64,000 nt of DNA, taken from contig JACAER010000060.1 of NCBI GenBank assembly GCA_013388745.1, positions 1-64,000 on the forward strand, read 5' to 3'. Source of the stretch: Chloroflexota bacterium (GTDB taxonomy: Bacteria > Chloroflexota > Anaerolineae > Aggregatilineales > Phototrophicaceae). Each line of letters begins with the position of its first letter. Position 1 is the first letter of the stretch. The notes under the pieces were generated by a model that searched no databases, was not told where the DNA came from, and saw nothing but the letters and a program-made list of their open reading frames with translations. Of this stretch, positions 52,799-61,766 are shown piece by piece. Position numbers and translations under genes: made by a program.

Positions 52799-54486
52799 CA
52801 GCGCGCACCTTTACGCTGCAACACTTTGCCCACTGTGCGGAATAAGATTTGGATGTCCAGCAAAAAACTCATTTTGTCGATATAGGCGCTGTCCCATTGC
52901 AGCCAGATGTCGAAATCGGTATTACCGCGCGCCGAAATCTGCCATAAACCGGTAATGCCCGGACGCACATTCAAGCGCTCAGTGTGCCGCAGTTGATAGC
53001 GGTTCAGCCCCCAGCTCGTGGGGCGCGGCCCGACAATGCTCATATCGCCCTTCAGCACGTTAAAAAGCTGCGGCAGTTCGTCCAGGCTCGTCTTGCGTAG
53101 AATCCGCCCGATGCGCGTGATACGCGGATCGGGGTCGAGCTTCAGCGGCTCGGCCAACCGCCCTTTTTCGTCCAGCACCGCTAGCCCTTGTTTCGCCAGT
53201 TCTTTCAACATCTCTTCCGCGTTTTCCACCATCGTGCGGAACTTGTAGATTTTGAAGCGCCGTCCGCCCCAGCCCGTGCGTTCCTGCCGGAACACAATGC
53301 TGCCGCCATCCGTCGCTTTGATCGCTAGCGCAATTAACCCCATCACGGGCAGCGTCACCGGGAACGAGAGAAGCACCACCAACACGTCCAGGCTGCGCTT
53401 GACGACCTGATAGATCGTGCGCGATGTAATGCTCTGGTACGGCATATCGTGCAGCCAGAAGTTCGGATCGTACAGGTTGCTGTCTTTGCCCGAAGGCTTG
53501 ACTGTTAACCCGCGGATACGGGGCAGGGGGTTCATAATCGCGTGAAGCTGCGTGCGCACGATGGCCGCCATATTGCGTCCGCTCGCGCTTTTTGCCGGGG
53601 CATTTGCCACGGCGGTTTCATCCTGCGTGTCTGCGCTCGGTGGTGTTTGGTCGTTGTTGTCCGACGAGTCGCCGAAATCCAGCAGGTTGCGCATCGTCGC
53701 CTGCACCAGATCATGATAGATCAGCCCGTCTTTGGGGAACACCGCGATACCCATCGGAATCACCAGATTCAGGTGAATCGCCAGATTGGTATGCAGCGCC
53801 CGCGCCAGATTCTCGGCGGTAGCATAGGTCGTTTCCGGCATACACACCACTAAATCGTCATCGTCCCAGACGAGAATTGCCACCTTCGGCAGCATAGAAC
53901 GCGCGATCTGCGCCACGCGCAGTTGGATGTAACGCCGCTGGAGCATATCCTCCATATCGAAACGCGCTTTCGCCGGGTCGTCTTCCTGCTCGATCGTACT
54001 CATATGCGCCAGCAGGAAGCCTACCGAATGATCGAAATAACGCGCGCGCGAAAGTTCATTGTTGATCTTTTCTTCGCCTTCTGCCCGCGACAGCACATTC
54101 AGGTCGTCCGGCTTCAGCAGCACATCTTCCACTGTCTGTTCAAAGTCAGAAATCACCAACGAAATCTTGCGCGCGATCCACACCGTGATCACCAGCACCA
54201 TGATTTCCGTGATCGTGATATAGATCGACCTGTCGGTAATCGGGTTGCCCACCACAAAACGCGACAGCACATAGATCAGCAGCGTCGGGATCACTGCCAC
54301 CTCATAGCGCTTTGCCAGATCGGGCAAGACCAGGATCGCCATCGAGATCAAACCCGTGATCACATATACGCCCGAATCCAGGTCTACGTTACCCAGCCCA
54401 ATAAATTCGAAATCAGGGCGTTCAAGGTTGTAGATGAATATCAGCCAGAAGACGAGGATAAGCAGTAGTATCCTGAAACGAGACAT
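52798..54486 (-). CDS. Initiating sugar-phosphate transferase fused to a degenerate GGDEF domain
   Basis: 562 residues. Residues 1-115 hold about four membrane helices. Residues about 125-275 follow a GGDEF domain ([61 protein letters not shown]) in which the GGDEF loop reads DDDDL and the metal residues are gone. An acidic linker follows (about 280-310). From about 360 the WbaP/PglC-type polyprenyl-phosphate sugar-1-phosphate transferase domain is complete: [82 protein letters not shown]. It puts the first sugar on undecaprenyl phosphate. The dead GGDEF is placed where WbaP proteins carry a CoA-binding-like regulatory domain. Confidence 0.85.
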   Translation of the reverse strand: MSRFRILLLILVFWLIFIYNLERPDFEFIGLGNVDLDSGVYVITGLISMAILVLPDLAKRYEVAVIPTLLIYVLSRFVVGNPITDRSIYITITEIMVLVITVWIARKISLVISDFEQTVEDVLLKPDDLNVLSRAEGEEKINNELSRARYFDHSVGFLLAHMSTIEQEDDPAKARFDMEDMLQRRYIQLRVAQIARSMLPKVAILVWDDDDLVVCMPETTYATAENLARALHTNLAIHLNLVIPMGIAVFPKDGLIYHDLVQATMRNLLDFGDSSDNNDQTPPSADTQDETAVANAPAKSASGRNMAAIVRTQLHAIMNPLPRIRGLTVKPSGKDSNLYDPNFWLHDMPYQSITSRTIYQVVKRSLDVLVVLLSFPVTLPVMGLIALAIKATDGGSIVFRQERTGWGGRRFKIYKFRTMVENAEEMLKELAKQGLAVLDEKGRLAEPLKLDPDPRITRIGRILRKTSLDELPQLFNVLKGDMSIVGPRPTSWGLNRYQLRHTERLNVRPGITGLWQISARGNTDFDIWLQWDSAYIDKMSFLLDIQILFRTVGKVLQRKGAR

Positions 54487-54540
54487 GAATTACCCCTTCG
54501 TCAGCGCCGTTGATCCCTTGTTCCCTTACCCGCACTATAT

Positions 54541-54568
54541 ATCATAAAAGAATTTCTCCTTTTAACAA
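54541..54568 (-). promoter_or_regulatory. Promoter of the reverse polysaccharide operon
   Basis: On the minus strand TTGTTA (54568-54563), a 16-nt spacer and TATGAT (54546-54541) predict a start near 54534, about 48 nt before the ATG at 54486. AAGGGG is the ribosome site. Confidence 0.45.
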
Positions 54569-54802
54569 AAGGATAAATGTAAAAAAACCTTGCCTAGCAT
54601 GAAATTTTTTGTGAATTTTTGTTTACGTTTCGCCCACTGCTGGCTTGGGCGCGGAGGCAAACGGGTGATACTTCACCGGTTCTGCTCTGCTGACTGGTTG
54701 TTAGCTGCTGCTCCCAACAACCCCGCCGTGTCGATCAATTTTATTGTATATTCTACTCTATTTCATACCACACACCTACTCCACAGAAAGATTCGGCGGG
54801 GA

Positions 54803-54822
54803 CAACCGGCTGAAGCCGGTTG
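54803..54822. repeat. 8-bp perfect hairpin near the TnpB remnant
   Basis: CAACCGGC (54803-54810), loop TGAA, GCCGGTTG (54815-54822). Its position 64 nt before the remnant start fits the subterminal hairpin of an IS200/IS605-type end, but a simple intergenic stem is also possible. Confidence 0.35.
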
Positions 54823-54885
54823 GGGAAGCCAAAACTCGCCTTGCGCGTCTTGCGGATAGTGCCGGGTATCGGTAGTATAGCAGAG

Positions 54886-55274
54886 ATGAAACTCATCGCG
54901 CAGTTGGAGCTGTAACTCGCGTCTGAACAACATGCGCTGCTCAAGTACACGCTTGAAGCGGCGAACGCAGCCTGCAACTTCGTCACCCAGGTTGTCTGAT
55001 TGAGTACAAGGCGCAGCGGGCGGGCATTCCAGTCAGGCGAGTTGACCCGCGCAATATCTCGCGCACTTGTTCCACCTGCGGGCAGGTTGATCCAGCCAAT
55101 CGTCGGTCGCAAGACACTTTCCTCTGTACTCAGTGTGGCTGTGCTGGACACGCTGATTACTTCGCGGTGCTTGAAATACAGCGTCGGGCGACTGTCAGAA
55201 CGCCGCACGTAGGTAGTGCCGCTGAGCGCTATCGACTTACAGGCTGCGCGGCGAGCGCCCTTAACACTGCGTAA
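54886..55274 (+). pseudogene. Decayed TnpB (IS200/IS605-family orfB) remnant
   Basis: From 54886 the frame reads MKLIAQLEL, a stop, then LASEQHALLKYTLEAANAAC and NFVTQVV, the typical TnpB N-terminus, ending at TGA 54997. From 55002, in another frame, EYKAQRAGIPVRRVDPRNISRTCSTCGQVDPANRRSQ, FLCTQCGCAGHAD and EIQRRA follow up to TAA 55272. That is the C-terminal RuvC-end and zinc-finger region (CSTCG and CTQCG pairs). About 250 central residues with the first two RuvC acidic residues are deleted. No TnpA is present. The element is dead and marks an old insertion between the polysaccharide genes and hypA. Confidence 0.85.
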
Positions 55275-55522
55275 TGATTATACCAGCGCCTCTTCAGATT
55301 TCCATCAAACCACATATGTGTTGCGCTAAGATTGTGTTGAGATTATGCCTGTATTATCATTAGGATCAATTTAAGTCTAACATAGACTGACGCTGCAAGC
55401 TGTAAAAGCCTGAAAAAACGGGCGCGCGTATGTGAAGGAAAGCATGATTGATAGGGGACAACTATCACTAGGGGTTATCCCGTGCGCGCATTACGATAAT
55501 TGTAAGGTGAGGAGCGGTTGTG

Positions 55523-55891
55523 ATGCATGAACTTTCAGTGACCCAAAGCATTTTGGAGATCGCGCTCCGTCATGCCGAAAAGGCGGGCGCGCAGAAAATT
55601 ACCGATTTGTACCTTGTTGTCGGGGAGCTGTCTTCGATTATCGATTCGTCGGTACAGTTCTATTGGAATATCATCAGTCAGGGAACAGCCGCCGAAAACG
55701 CCACGCTGCACTTCCGCCGCATCGCTGCCGAAATGGAATGCAAAGTCTGTGGCAACCGTTTCAAAATCCGCCAGCAGGGTTTTATTTGCCCTTACTGCAA
55801 CAGCTTAGACGTGTGTGTGCGTTTCGGCGACGAATTCTATCTGGATGCTATCGAAGTCGAAACACGGAAAGGGGAGGCGGTATGCGTATAG
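55523..55891 (+). CDS. hypA: Hydrogenase/urease nickel-insertion protein HypA
   Basis: 122 residues starting MHELSVTQSIL, where the N-terminal His2 binds nickel. A GTG three bases earlier is an alternative start, but the family begins at this Met. AGGAG lies upstream. The zinc site is formed by CKVCG and CPYC pairs (about 73-93). With HypB it delivers nickel to [NiFe]-hydrogenase. It overlaps hypB by 10 nt. No hydrogenase structural gene is in the window. Confidence 0.95.
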   Translation: MHELSVTQSILEIALRHAEKAGAQKITDLYLVVGELSSIIDSSVQFYWNIISQGTAAENATLHFRRIAAEMECKVCGNRFKIRQQGFICPYCNSLDVCVRFGDEFYLDAIEVETRKGEAVCV

Positions 55892-56547
55892 CCGTCGTCG
55901 AAAAGATTCTCAGCGCCAATGACCAGTTAGCTGCCCAAAATCGTTCCTGGCTCGATAAAGCCCGCGTCTTTTCGCTCAACTTCATGGCCTCTCCCGGCGC
56001 GGGCAAAACCTCCCTGATCGAACAGACTGTCTCGCGACTGACGGAGAAGCTGCGGCTCGGCGTGATCGACGGCGATATCGCCACCAGTTTCGATGCCGAA
56101 CGCGCGCAGGCCGCCGGCGCTATTGCCGCACAGATCAACACTGGCGGCGACTGCCACCTTGACGCGGTTATGTTGCAGGAAGCCCTTGTCGAGTTCCCCC
56201 TCGCCGATATTGATCTGCTGATCGTCGAAAATGTCGGCAACCTGATTTGCCCCGCCAATTTCCGGCTCGGCACGCACAAGAGCGTTTTGATTGCCTCTGT
56301 GCCGGAAGGCGACGACAAACCCTATAAATATCCCGGCACCTATCGCGGCATCGACATCCTCGTCATCAACAAAATCGATCTGCTGCCCTACGTCAAATTC
56401 GACATGGCGCGTTTCCAGCGCGGCGTCGAGGCGCTCAACCCCGGCGTCAAAACCTTTGCCCTGTCCTGCCAGACAGGGGAGGGGATGGATGCCTGGATTG
56501 AGTGGCTTGTCCACAGCCAGCAGCAATATCTTAAAACCGAATTCTAA
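55882..56547 (+). CDS. hypB: Hydrogenase nickel-incorporation GTPase HypB
   Basis: 221 residues from the ATG at 55882, with GGGGAGG upstream. P-loop ASPGAGKTS, DGDIATSFDAER (switch I), the metal site GGDCHLDA, VENVGNLICPANFRLG (switch II) and NKIDLLPY (guanine specificity) are all present. There is no His-rich N-terminus, so it cannot store nickel as some HypB do. It hydrolyses GTP during nickel transfer with HypA, which is encoded just before it with 10 nt overlap. Confidence 0.96.
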   Translation: MRIAVVEKILSANDQLAAQNRSWLDKARVFSLNFMASPGAGKTSLIEQTVSRLTEKLRLGVIDGDIATSFDAERAQAAGAIAAQINTGGDCHLDAVMLQEALVEFPLADIDLLIVENVGNLICPANFRLGTHKSVLIASVPEGDDKPYKYPGTYRGIDILVINKIDLLPYVKFDMARFQRGVEALNPGVKTFALSCQTGEGMDAWIEWLVHSQQQYLKTEF

Positions 56548-56682
56548 CCATTCTTGAGATAAAATTGAGACGGGCTTGGCCGATTTTCCGATCAGGCCTT
56601 GCTATTGCTGCCTCGATAATACCAGTGTAGTGAAACAATTTGGCATTAAATCAATTTTTTTACACAGAATTCGGTTTTTTGG

Positions 56683-56712
56683 TTGATTGTGTTCTTTAAT
56701 GTTTCGTAACAT
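56683..56712 (+). promoter_or_regulatory. Promoter candidate for the structured RNA
   Basis: TTGATT (56683-56688), an 18-nt spacer and TAACAT (56707-56712) predict a start near 56720, about 20 nt before the first stem of the RNA candidate. Confidence 0.35.
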
Positions 56713-56741
56713 GATGAATAGAACTTAAGTGATTCAACGGT

Positions 56742-56853
56742 CAGATTGGTTGGGTCAGCGCCAATTGGGTGCGCGAAGAAACCGCCTGCGGTTGATCTCC
56801 CGCCGCCGTCAATCTGTGTGAGGGTGAGCCAGACGGCTCGCCCTCATTTTTTT
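56742..56853 (+). ncRNA. Multi-stem RNA candidate ending in a terminator (attenuator, riboswitch or small RNA)
   Basis: A closing stem pairs CAGATTG (56742-56748) with CAATCTG (56810-56816). Inside are a GCGC/GCGC stem (56758-56761 with 56771-56774) and AACCG-CCTG-CGGTT (56780-56793). Three nt after the closing stem comes a strong terminator: GAGGGTGAGCC (56820-56830), AGAC, GGCTCGCCCTC (56835-56845), then ATTTTTTT. A junction followed at once by a terminator is the usual plan of a riboswitch with its expression platform. The next gene, 57040, encodes the binding protein of a polyamine-type operon. It was not recognised as a known class and could also be an independent small RNA. Confidence 0.45.
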
Positions 56854-57039
56854 CTCATTTAATCCATGACTATGCAATAGCCGCGCAAAGGCGAGGGGGA
56901 TAGGAATTCCCGATTATTTTTCTTAACAATTTTTAAGCAAACATTTAGGAATTTTCTGGCATTCGTGGCACAATAAGACTCACCTGTGATTATCATGGGT
57001 GCAGAACTATATTTCGAAAAGTGCAAAAAGTGAGGCTGT

Positions 57040-58233
57040 ATGATGCGCAAACTAGTGTTATTGGTGCTGTGTTTGATTGCGGTGCTGTCGTTGGGCGTGG
57101 CGGTTACGCGCGCTCAGGGTGGCAGCATGATGACCGAAATCGGCGCGGGCGAAGGCGCGGTGTCGATTGTCGCTTGGCCGGGTTACATTGAACGTGGTGA
57201 AACCGATCCGAACTTCGATTGGGTCACCAGCTTTGAAGCGGAAACCGGCTGTATGGTGAGCGTTCAGGTCGCCGCGACCTCCGATGAGATGGTCGCGCTG
57301 ATGAACGAGGGCAATTTTGATCTAGTAACGGCTTCCGGTGATGCCAGCCTGCGTCTGGTTGCCAGCGGCGCTGTCCAACCCGTCAACCTCGATCTGATCC
57401 CAAGCTGGAGCACCGTTGATGAGCGTCTGCAAAACGCGCCCTGGCACACCGTCGATACCGATGGTGATGGCGTAGTCGAACATTACGGTGTCCCCTATCA
57501 GTGGGGTCCCAACGTCCTGATGTACAACACCGAAGTCTTCCCCGAAGCTCCCACAAGCTGGAACGTGGTCTTTGAAGAAATGACCCTGCCCGACGGGCAG
57601 AGCAATGTCGGGCGCATCGAAGCCTACGACGGCCCGATCTACATTGCCGACGCCGCTATGTACCTGATGTACCACAACCCCGAACTGGGCATCACCGACC
57701 CCTATTCGTTGGATCGCGATCAGTTTAACGCCGCGCTCGACCTGCTGCGCCAGCAGCGCGAACTGGTCTTCCGTTACTGGCACGACGCCTTTATCCAGAT
57801 TGACGATTTCGTCAACGAAGGTGTGGTCGCTTCCGGTTCGTGGCCCTTCCAGGTCAACCTGCTGGTTGCTCAGGGCGCGCCTATCGCCAGCACTATCCCG
57901 CAGGAAGGCGCTACCGGTTGGGCAGACACGACCATGATGCACACCGACGCCCCGCATCCCAACTGCGCCTACATGTGGCTGGAACACTCGCTCAGCCTGC
58001 AACTGCAAGGCGATCTGGCTGCCTGGTTTGGCTCGGTGCCTTCTGTTCCCGCCGCCTGCGAAGGCAATGCGCTGCTGGGCGAAACTGGCTGCGCCACCAA
58101 CGGCTTCGACAACTTCGAGCTGATTCGCTTCTGGCGCACTCCCACCACCGACTGCGGTGATGATCGCGGCGATGTCTGCGTGCCCTATCGCGAATGGGTA
58201 ACGCAGTATGTCGGAGTCATCGGCGGGCGCTGA
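57040..58233 (+). CDS. Polyamine-type ABC transporter substrate-binding protein (YdcS/PotD-like)
   Basis: 397 residues. GAGG precedes ATGATG at 57040/57043. Signal peptide MMRKLVLLVLCLIAVLSLGV to about residue 25 (RAQ-GG). The mature part is a type II binding protein: SIVAWPGYIERGETDPNFDWVTSFEAETGCMV, DLVTASGDASLRLVASG, YGVPYQWGPNVLMYNTEVF, WADTTMMHTDAPHPNCAYMWLEHSL. These fit YdcS/PotD-type proteins for putrescine, spermidine or related amines. Order in the operon is binding protein, aldehyde dehydrogenase, ATPase, two permeases: the same set as E. coli ydcSTUVW. Four or more Cys in the C-terminal part may form disulphides. Confidence 0.9.
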   Translation: MMRKLVLLVLCLIAVLSLGVAVTRAQGGSMMTEIGAGEGAVSIVAWPGYIERGETDPNFDWVTSFEAETGCMVSVQVAATSDEMVALMNEGNFDLVTASGDASLRLVASGAVQPVNLDLIPSWSTVDERLQNAPWHTVDTDGDGVVEHYGVPYQWGPNVLMYNTEVFPEAPTSWNVVFEEMTLPDGQSNVGRIEAYDGPIYIADAAMYLMYHNPELGITDPYSLDRDQFNAALDLLRQQRELVFRYWHDAFIQIDDFVNEGVVASGSWPFQVNLLVAQGAPIASTIPQEGATGWADTTMMHTDAPHPNCAYMWLEHSLSLQLQGDLAAWFGSVPSVPAACEGNALLGETGCATNGFDNFELIRFWRTPTTDCGDDRGDVCVPYREWVTQYVGVIGGR

Positions 58234-58277
58234 GCTTGAGCATTGTTGGCCAGGGACTGACTATCCCTACATACATG

Positions 58278-58301
58278 GGGACGCCTTCGGGCGTCCCTTT
58301 T
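58278..58301 (+). terminator. Intercistronic hairpin after the binding-protein gene
   Basis: GGGACGCC (58278-58285), UUCG tetraloop, GGCGTCCC (58290-58297), then TTTT. A very stable stem with a short U-tract would give partial termination, so that more binding protein than membrane components is made. Confidence 0.75.
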
Positions 58302-58333
58302 GCGAATAGACCTTTTTCACACAAGGACATCTT

Positions 58334-59776
58334 ATGGAATACAAACTGTGGATTAACGGCCAGTGGACGGATACACGCGATGGCAAAAAAATGGCCGTCG
58401 AAAACCCCGCGACGGGCGAAAAAATCGCCGAAGTCGTAGACGCGGGGCGCGCTGATGTTGACGCCGCTGTCAGTGCCGCCCACACGGCCTTCTATGATGG
58501 CCGCTGGTCAAAACTTACCCCCGGCGAACGTTCGCTGGCGCTGTGGCGTCTGGCGGATCTGCTGGAAAAACGCGCGGAAGACTTCGCCCGCGCTGAATCT
58601 GAAAACACGGGCAAGCCCTTCAAGCTGGTCAGTCTCGGCGCGGATATGCCGTTTGCCGTCGATAACCTGCGCTTTTTCTCGGCTGCCGCGCGCGATACAC
58701 ACGGTTATACCTCCGGCGAATACGCCAAAGGCTTCACCTCGATTTACCGCCGCGAACCCGTCGGCGTTGTCGCGCAGATCGCCCCCTGGAATTACCCGCT
58801 GATGATGGCTGTCTGGAAGATCGGCCCCGCGCTGGCGGCGGGCTGCACCATCGTGCTCAAACCCGCGCCCGGCACGCCCATCACCACGCTCATGCTGGCC
58901 GAAATCATCGCCGAAGCGGGCATTCCTGCCGGCGTTGTCAACATCATCAGCGGCGGCAACGACACTGGGCAGGCGTTGGTCGAGCATCCCGACGTGCGTA
59001 TGGTCAGCCTCACTGGTTCCACCAACACCGGCAAAAAGATCATGAAAACTGCCGCCGATACGCTCAAGCGCGTGCATCTCGAACTCGGCGGCAAAGCCCC
59101 GTTCATCGTGTTTGACGACGCCGACATTGAAACGGTCGCCGCCACCGCCACCCTGGCTGCCACCTTCAACACTGGCCAGGACTGCACCGCCGCCACCCGC
59201 GTGTATGTCGAAGGCGCGAAGATGAACAGCGTGCTGGAAGCCCTCGTCGAAGCGATGCGCGCTGTCAAAATCGGCCAACCGTTCGAAGACGGCGTGCAGA
59301 TGGGGCCGCTGATCTCCGGCGTGCAGCGCGAGCGTGTGCAGGGCTTTGTCGCGCGCGCCAAAGCCAGCGGCGCGTCCATCGTCACCGGCGGCGGCGTGCC
59401 TGCGGGCTTGGGCAAAGGCTACTTCTTCGAACCCACCGTTGTCGTTAACGCCGACCAGCGTTCGGAAATCGTCCAGAGCGAAGTCTTCGGTCCCGTGCTC
59501 ACTGTCAACAGCTTCAAGGGTGACGCCGAAGCCGTGCAGATGGGCAACGACGTGCTCTACGGCCTGGCCGCCTCCCTGTGGACGAAAGACGTAGGCCGCG
59601 CCATGCGCATCGCCGGTGAACTCGAATTTGGTACGGTTTGGGTCAACGACCACATTCCGCTCGCCTCCGAAACTCCGCACGGCGGCTTTAAGCAGTCGGG
59701 CTTCGGCAAAGATCTTTCCGCAGAAGCTGTTTCCGATTACAAGATCACCAAGCACGTGATGGTAAAGAACGCATGA
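58334..59776 (+). CDS. patD: Gamma-aminobutyraldehyde dehydrogenase-like ALDH
   Basis: 480 residues. Aldehyde dehydrogenase motifs: QIAPWNYPLMMAVWKIGPALAAG, KPAPGTPIT, SLTGSTNTGKKI, catalytic Glu in HLELGGKAPFIVFDDAD, and catalytic Cys in FNTGQDCTAATRVYVE. The GQDCTAA context is typical of YdcW/PatD aminobutyraldehyde dehydrogenases and betaine-aldehyde relatives. It oxidises 4-aminobutanal from putrescine to GABA. Position inside a polyamine ABC operon supports this. It overlaps the ATPase gene by 4 nt. No putrescine aminotransferase is in the window. Confidence 0.87.
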   Translation: MEYKLWINGQWTDTRDGKKMAVENPATGEKIAEVVDAGRADVDAAVSAAHTAFYDGRWSKLTPGERSLALWRLADLLEKRAEDFARAESENTGKPFKLVSLGADMPFAVDNLRFFSAAARDTHGYTSGEYAKGFTSIYRREPVGVVAQIAPWNYPLMMAVWKIGPALAAGCTIVLKPAPGTPITTLMLAEIIAEAGIPAGVVNIISGGNDTGQALVEHPDVRMVSLTGSTNTGKKIMKTAADTLKRVHLELGGKAPFIVFDDADIETVAATATLAATFNTGQDCTAATRVYVEGAKMNSVLEALVEAMRAVKIGQPFEDGVQMGPLISGVQRERVQGFVARAKASGASIVTGGGVPAGLGKGYFFEPTVVVNADQRSEIVQSEVFGPVLTVNSFKGDAEAVQMGNDVLYGLAASLWTKDVGRAMRIAGELEFGTVWVNDHIPLASETPHGGFKQSGFGKDLSAEAVSDYKITKHVMVKNA

Positions 59777-60822
59777 AAGCCAAGAACGCTGTCGCCGCTG
59801 TGCGCCTGGCCGCAGTCTCCAAGCACTTCGGTTCGGTCAAGGCGGTAGACAATATCTCGCTCGATCTTCATGATGGTGAATTTTTTTCCTTGCTCGGCCC
59901 TTCGGGGTCGGGCAAGACCACCTGTCTGCGCCTTATCGCCGGCTTCGAACAGCCCACCTCTGGCAGTATCCAGTTGTTTGGCCAGGAAGTGGCTGGTGTC
60001 CCGCCCTATGATCGCGATGTGAACACCGTCTTTCAGGATTACGCCCTCTTTCCCCACATGACCGTGGGCGACAACATCGCTTATGGGCTGATGATCAAAA
60101 AAGTGCCGAAACCTGAACGCAAAAAGCGTGTGCAGGAAATGCTCGATATGGTGCGTCTGCCCGGCTTCCAAGACCGCAAGCCGTCGCAGCTTTCCGGCGG
60201 CCAGCGCCAGCGTGTTGCCCTGGCGCGCGCGCTCATCAATCATCCGCGCGTGCTCCTGCTGGACGAACCACTCGGCGCGCTCGATCTCAAGCTGCGCCAG
60301 CAAATGCAGGTCGAACTGAAGGCCATCCAGCAAAAAGTTGGCATCACCTTCATTTTTGTCACCCACGATCAGGAAGAAGCGCTCACCATGAGCGACCGTA
60401 TCGCCGTTTTTAATCACGGCAAAATCGAACAGGTCGGCACCCCCGCCGACGTTTACGAGCGCCCGCTCACCAGCTTCGTCGCCGATTTTGTCGGCACCTC
60501 CAATGTCATCGGCGGGGCAGTCGCCAAAGCCCTCACCGGTGCGGAACACACCTTTTCCGTCCGCCCGGAAAAAATTCGCATCGCGCCTTCGGGTTCCCCT
60601 GTTCCAGACGATTCGCTGGGTGTATCCGGCGTCGTGCGCGATGTCGTCTATCTCGGCCTGTTCACCCGCTATCTGGTCGAAGTCCATGAAGATCTCGACA
60701 TCATCGTCATCGAGCAGAATCTCGAAACCACCTCCGTGGATGTCAGCGCCAAGCGCGGCAGCAAGGTCATGCTCATCTGGCAAAAAGCCCATAATCGCGC
60801 CATTATGCGGAGCGAGGAGTGA
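59773..60822 (+). CDS. potA: Polyamine-type ABC transporter ATPase (PotA/YdcT-like)
   Basis: 349 residues. Walker A GPSGSGKTT, Q-loop FQDYALFPHMTV, signature LSGGQRQRVALARAL, Walker B VLLLDEPLGALD and switch His FVTHDQEEAL are present. The C-terminal TOBE domain (from about 265: FSVRPEKIRIAP, GVVRDVVYLGLFTRYLVE) is typical of PotA and other CUT1/MOI importers. It energises the two permeases encoded just downstream. Confidence 0.94.
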   Translation: MKAKNAVAAVRLAAVSKHFGSVKAVDNISLDLHDGEFFSLLGPSGSGKTTCLRLIAGFEQPTSGSIQLFGQEVAGVPPYDRDVNTVFQDYALFPHMTVGDNIAYGLMIKKVPKPERKKRVQEMLDMVRLPGFQDRKPSQLSGGQRQRVALARALINHPRVLLLDEPLGALDLKLRQQMQVELKAIQQKVGITFIFVTHDQEEALTMSDRIAVFNHGKIEQVGTPADVYERPLTSFVADFVGTSNVIGGAVAKALTGAEHTFSVRPEKIRIAPSGSPVPDDSLGVSGVVRDVVYLGLFTRYLVEVHEDLDIIVIEQNLETTSVDVSAKRGSKVMLIWQKAHNRAIMRSEE

Positions 60823-60824
60823 TT

Positions 60825-61766
60825 ATGGCTGCCCAGATTAAATCGCCGCCTGGTTTTTTGCGCCGGCTTTCGACTTTTTTTTATTCGCGTCCCGTGCTGA
60901 CTCTGCTAGCGCTGCTGGCTGTGCCGCTGCTGTGGCTGCTCATTTTTTACATCGGCGCGCTGCTGGCGCTGCTCATCAACAGCTTTTTCTATTTTGATGA
61001 TGCCGGCTTGGCTGTGCGCATCGTCCGCGAATTTTCGCTCTACACCTATCAGCAGCTTTTCACGCCCGCTAATCTCGATATTATCGGGCGCACAGTGCTG
61101 ATGGCCGCGTCGGTCACGGTTTTTTCGGCGCTGATGGCTTTTCCGTTCGCCTACTATATGGCGCGTTATGCCACAGGCCGCGTCAAAGGCCTGCTCTATC
61201 TGGCCGTCACTGTGCCGCTGTGGTCGAGCTACCTCGTGCGTGTCTATTCGTGGAAGCTGATTCTGGCGAACGAAGGTGTTGTCACCTGGTTCTTTAACGC
61301 CTTTGGCTTGGGCGGCGTGTTGCAAGCGGTGCTCGATATTCCTGTCATCGGCGGACGCACACTCTCCGTCTCGTATCTGGGCATGTTCCTCGTTTTTGTC
61401 TACATCTGGCTGCCCTACATGATTCTGCCCATCAACGCCGCCCTCGAACGTGTTCCCAAGTCGCTGATCGAAGCTTCCAGCGATCTCGGTGGGCATCCCG
61501 GCTATACCTTCCGCCGCATCATCCTGCCGCTCGCCTTTCCCGGTGTCGTCGCTGGCTCTATCTTCACTTTTTCTCTGACTCTCGGCGACTACATCATTCC
61601 CGGCGTTATCGGCGATTCCAGCTTTTTCATTGGGTCTGCCGTGCTCTCGTACCAGGGCACATCCGGCAACATCCCGTTGGCCGCCGCTATGACTGTCGTG
61701 CCGATTGCCATCATGCTGATTTACCTGACGATTGCCAGACGATTGGGGGCTTTCGATGCGCTCTAA
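60825..61766 (+). CDS. potB: Polyamine-type ABC permease, first subunit (PotB/YdcU-like)
   Basis: 313 residues from the ATG at 60825, 5 nt after AGGAG. Six membrane helices with a long first external loop ([23 protein letters not shown]). The EAA loop reads [29 protein letters not shown], the docking site for the ATPase. It overlaps the next permease gene by 11 nt. Confidence 0.92.
   Translation: MAAQIKSPPGFLRRLSTFFYSRPVLTLLALLAVPLLWLLIFYIGALLALLINSFFYFDDAGLAVRIVREFSLYTYQQLFTPANLDIIGRTVLMAASVTVFSALMAFPFAYYMARYATGRVKGLLYLAVTVPLWSSYLVRVYSWKLILANEGVVTWFFNAFGLGGVLQAVLDIPVIGGRTLSVSYLGMFLVFVYIWLPYMILPINAALERVPKSLIEASSDLGGHPGYTFRRIILPLAFPGVVAGSIFTFSLTLGDYIIPGVIGDSSFFIGSAVLSYQGTSGNIPLAAAMTVVPIAIMLIYLTIARRLGAFDAL

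Noticed and set aside
54487-54885. Possible gene in the AT-rich stretch before the TnpB remnant
   Set aside because: Only short frames without a ribosome site or motifs. The stretch holds the minus-strand promoter of the polysaccharide operon and one hairpin.
54753-55208. Minus-strand open frame of 151 codons
   Set aside because: Antisense to the TnpB remnant, whose plus-strand pieces match TnpB ends.
56854-57039. Short gene between the RNA candidate and the binding-protein gene
   Set aside because: The only frame of note is a 63-codon minus-strand one without a ribosome site or recognisable features. The DNA is AT-rich leader or promoter sequence.
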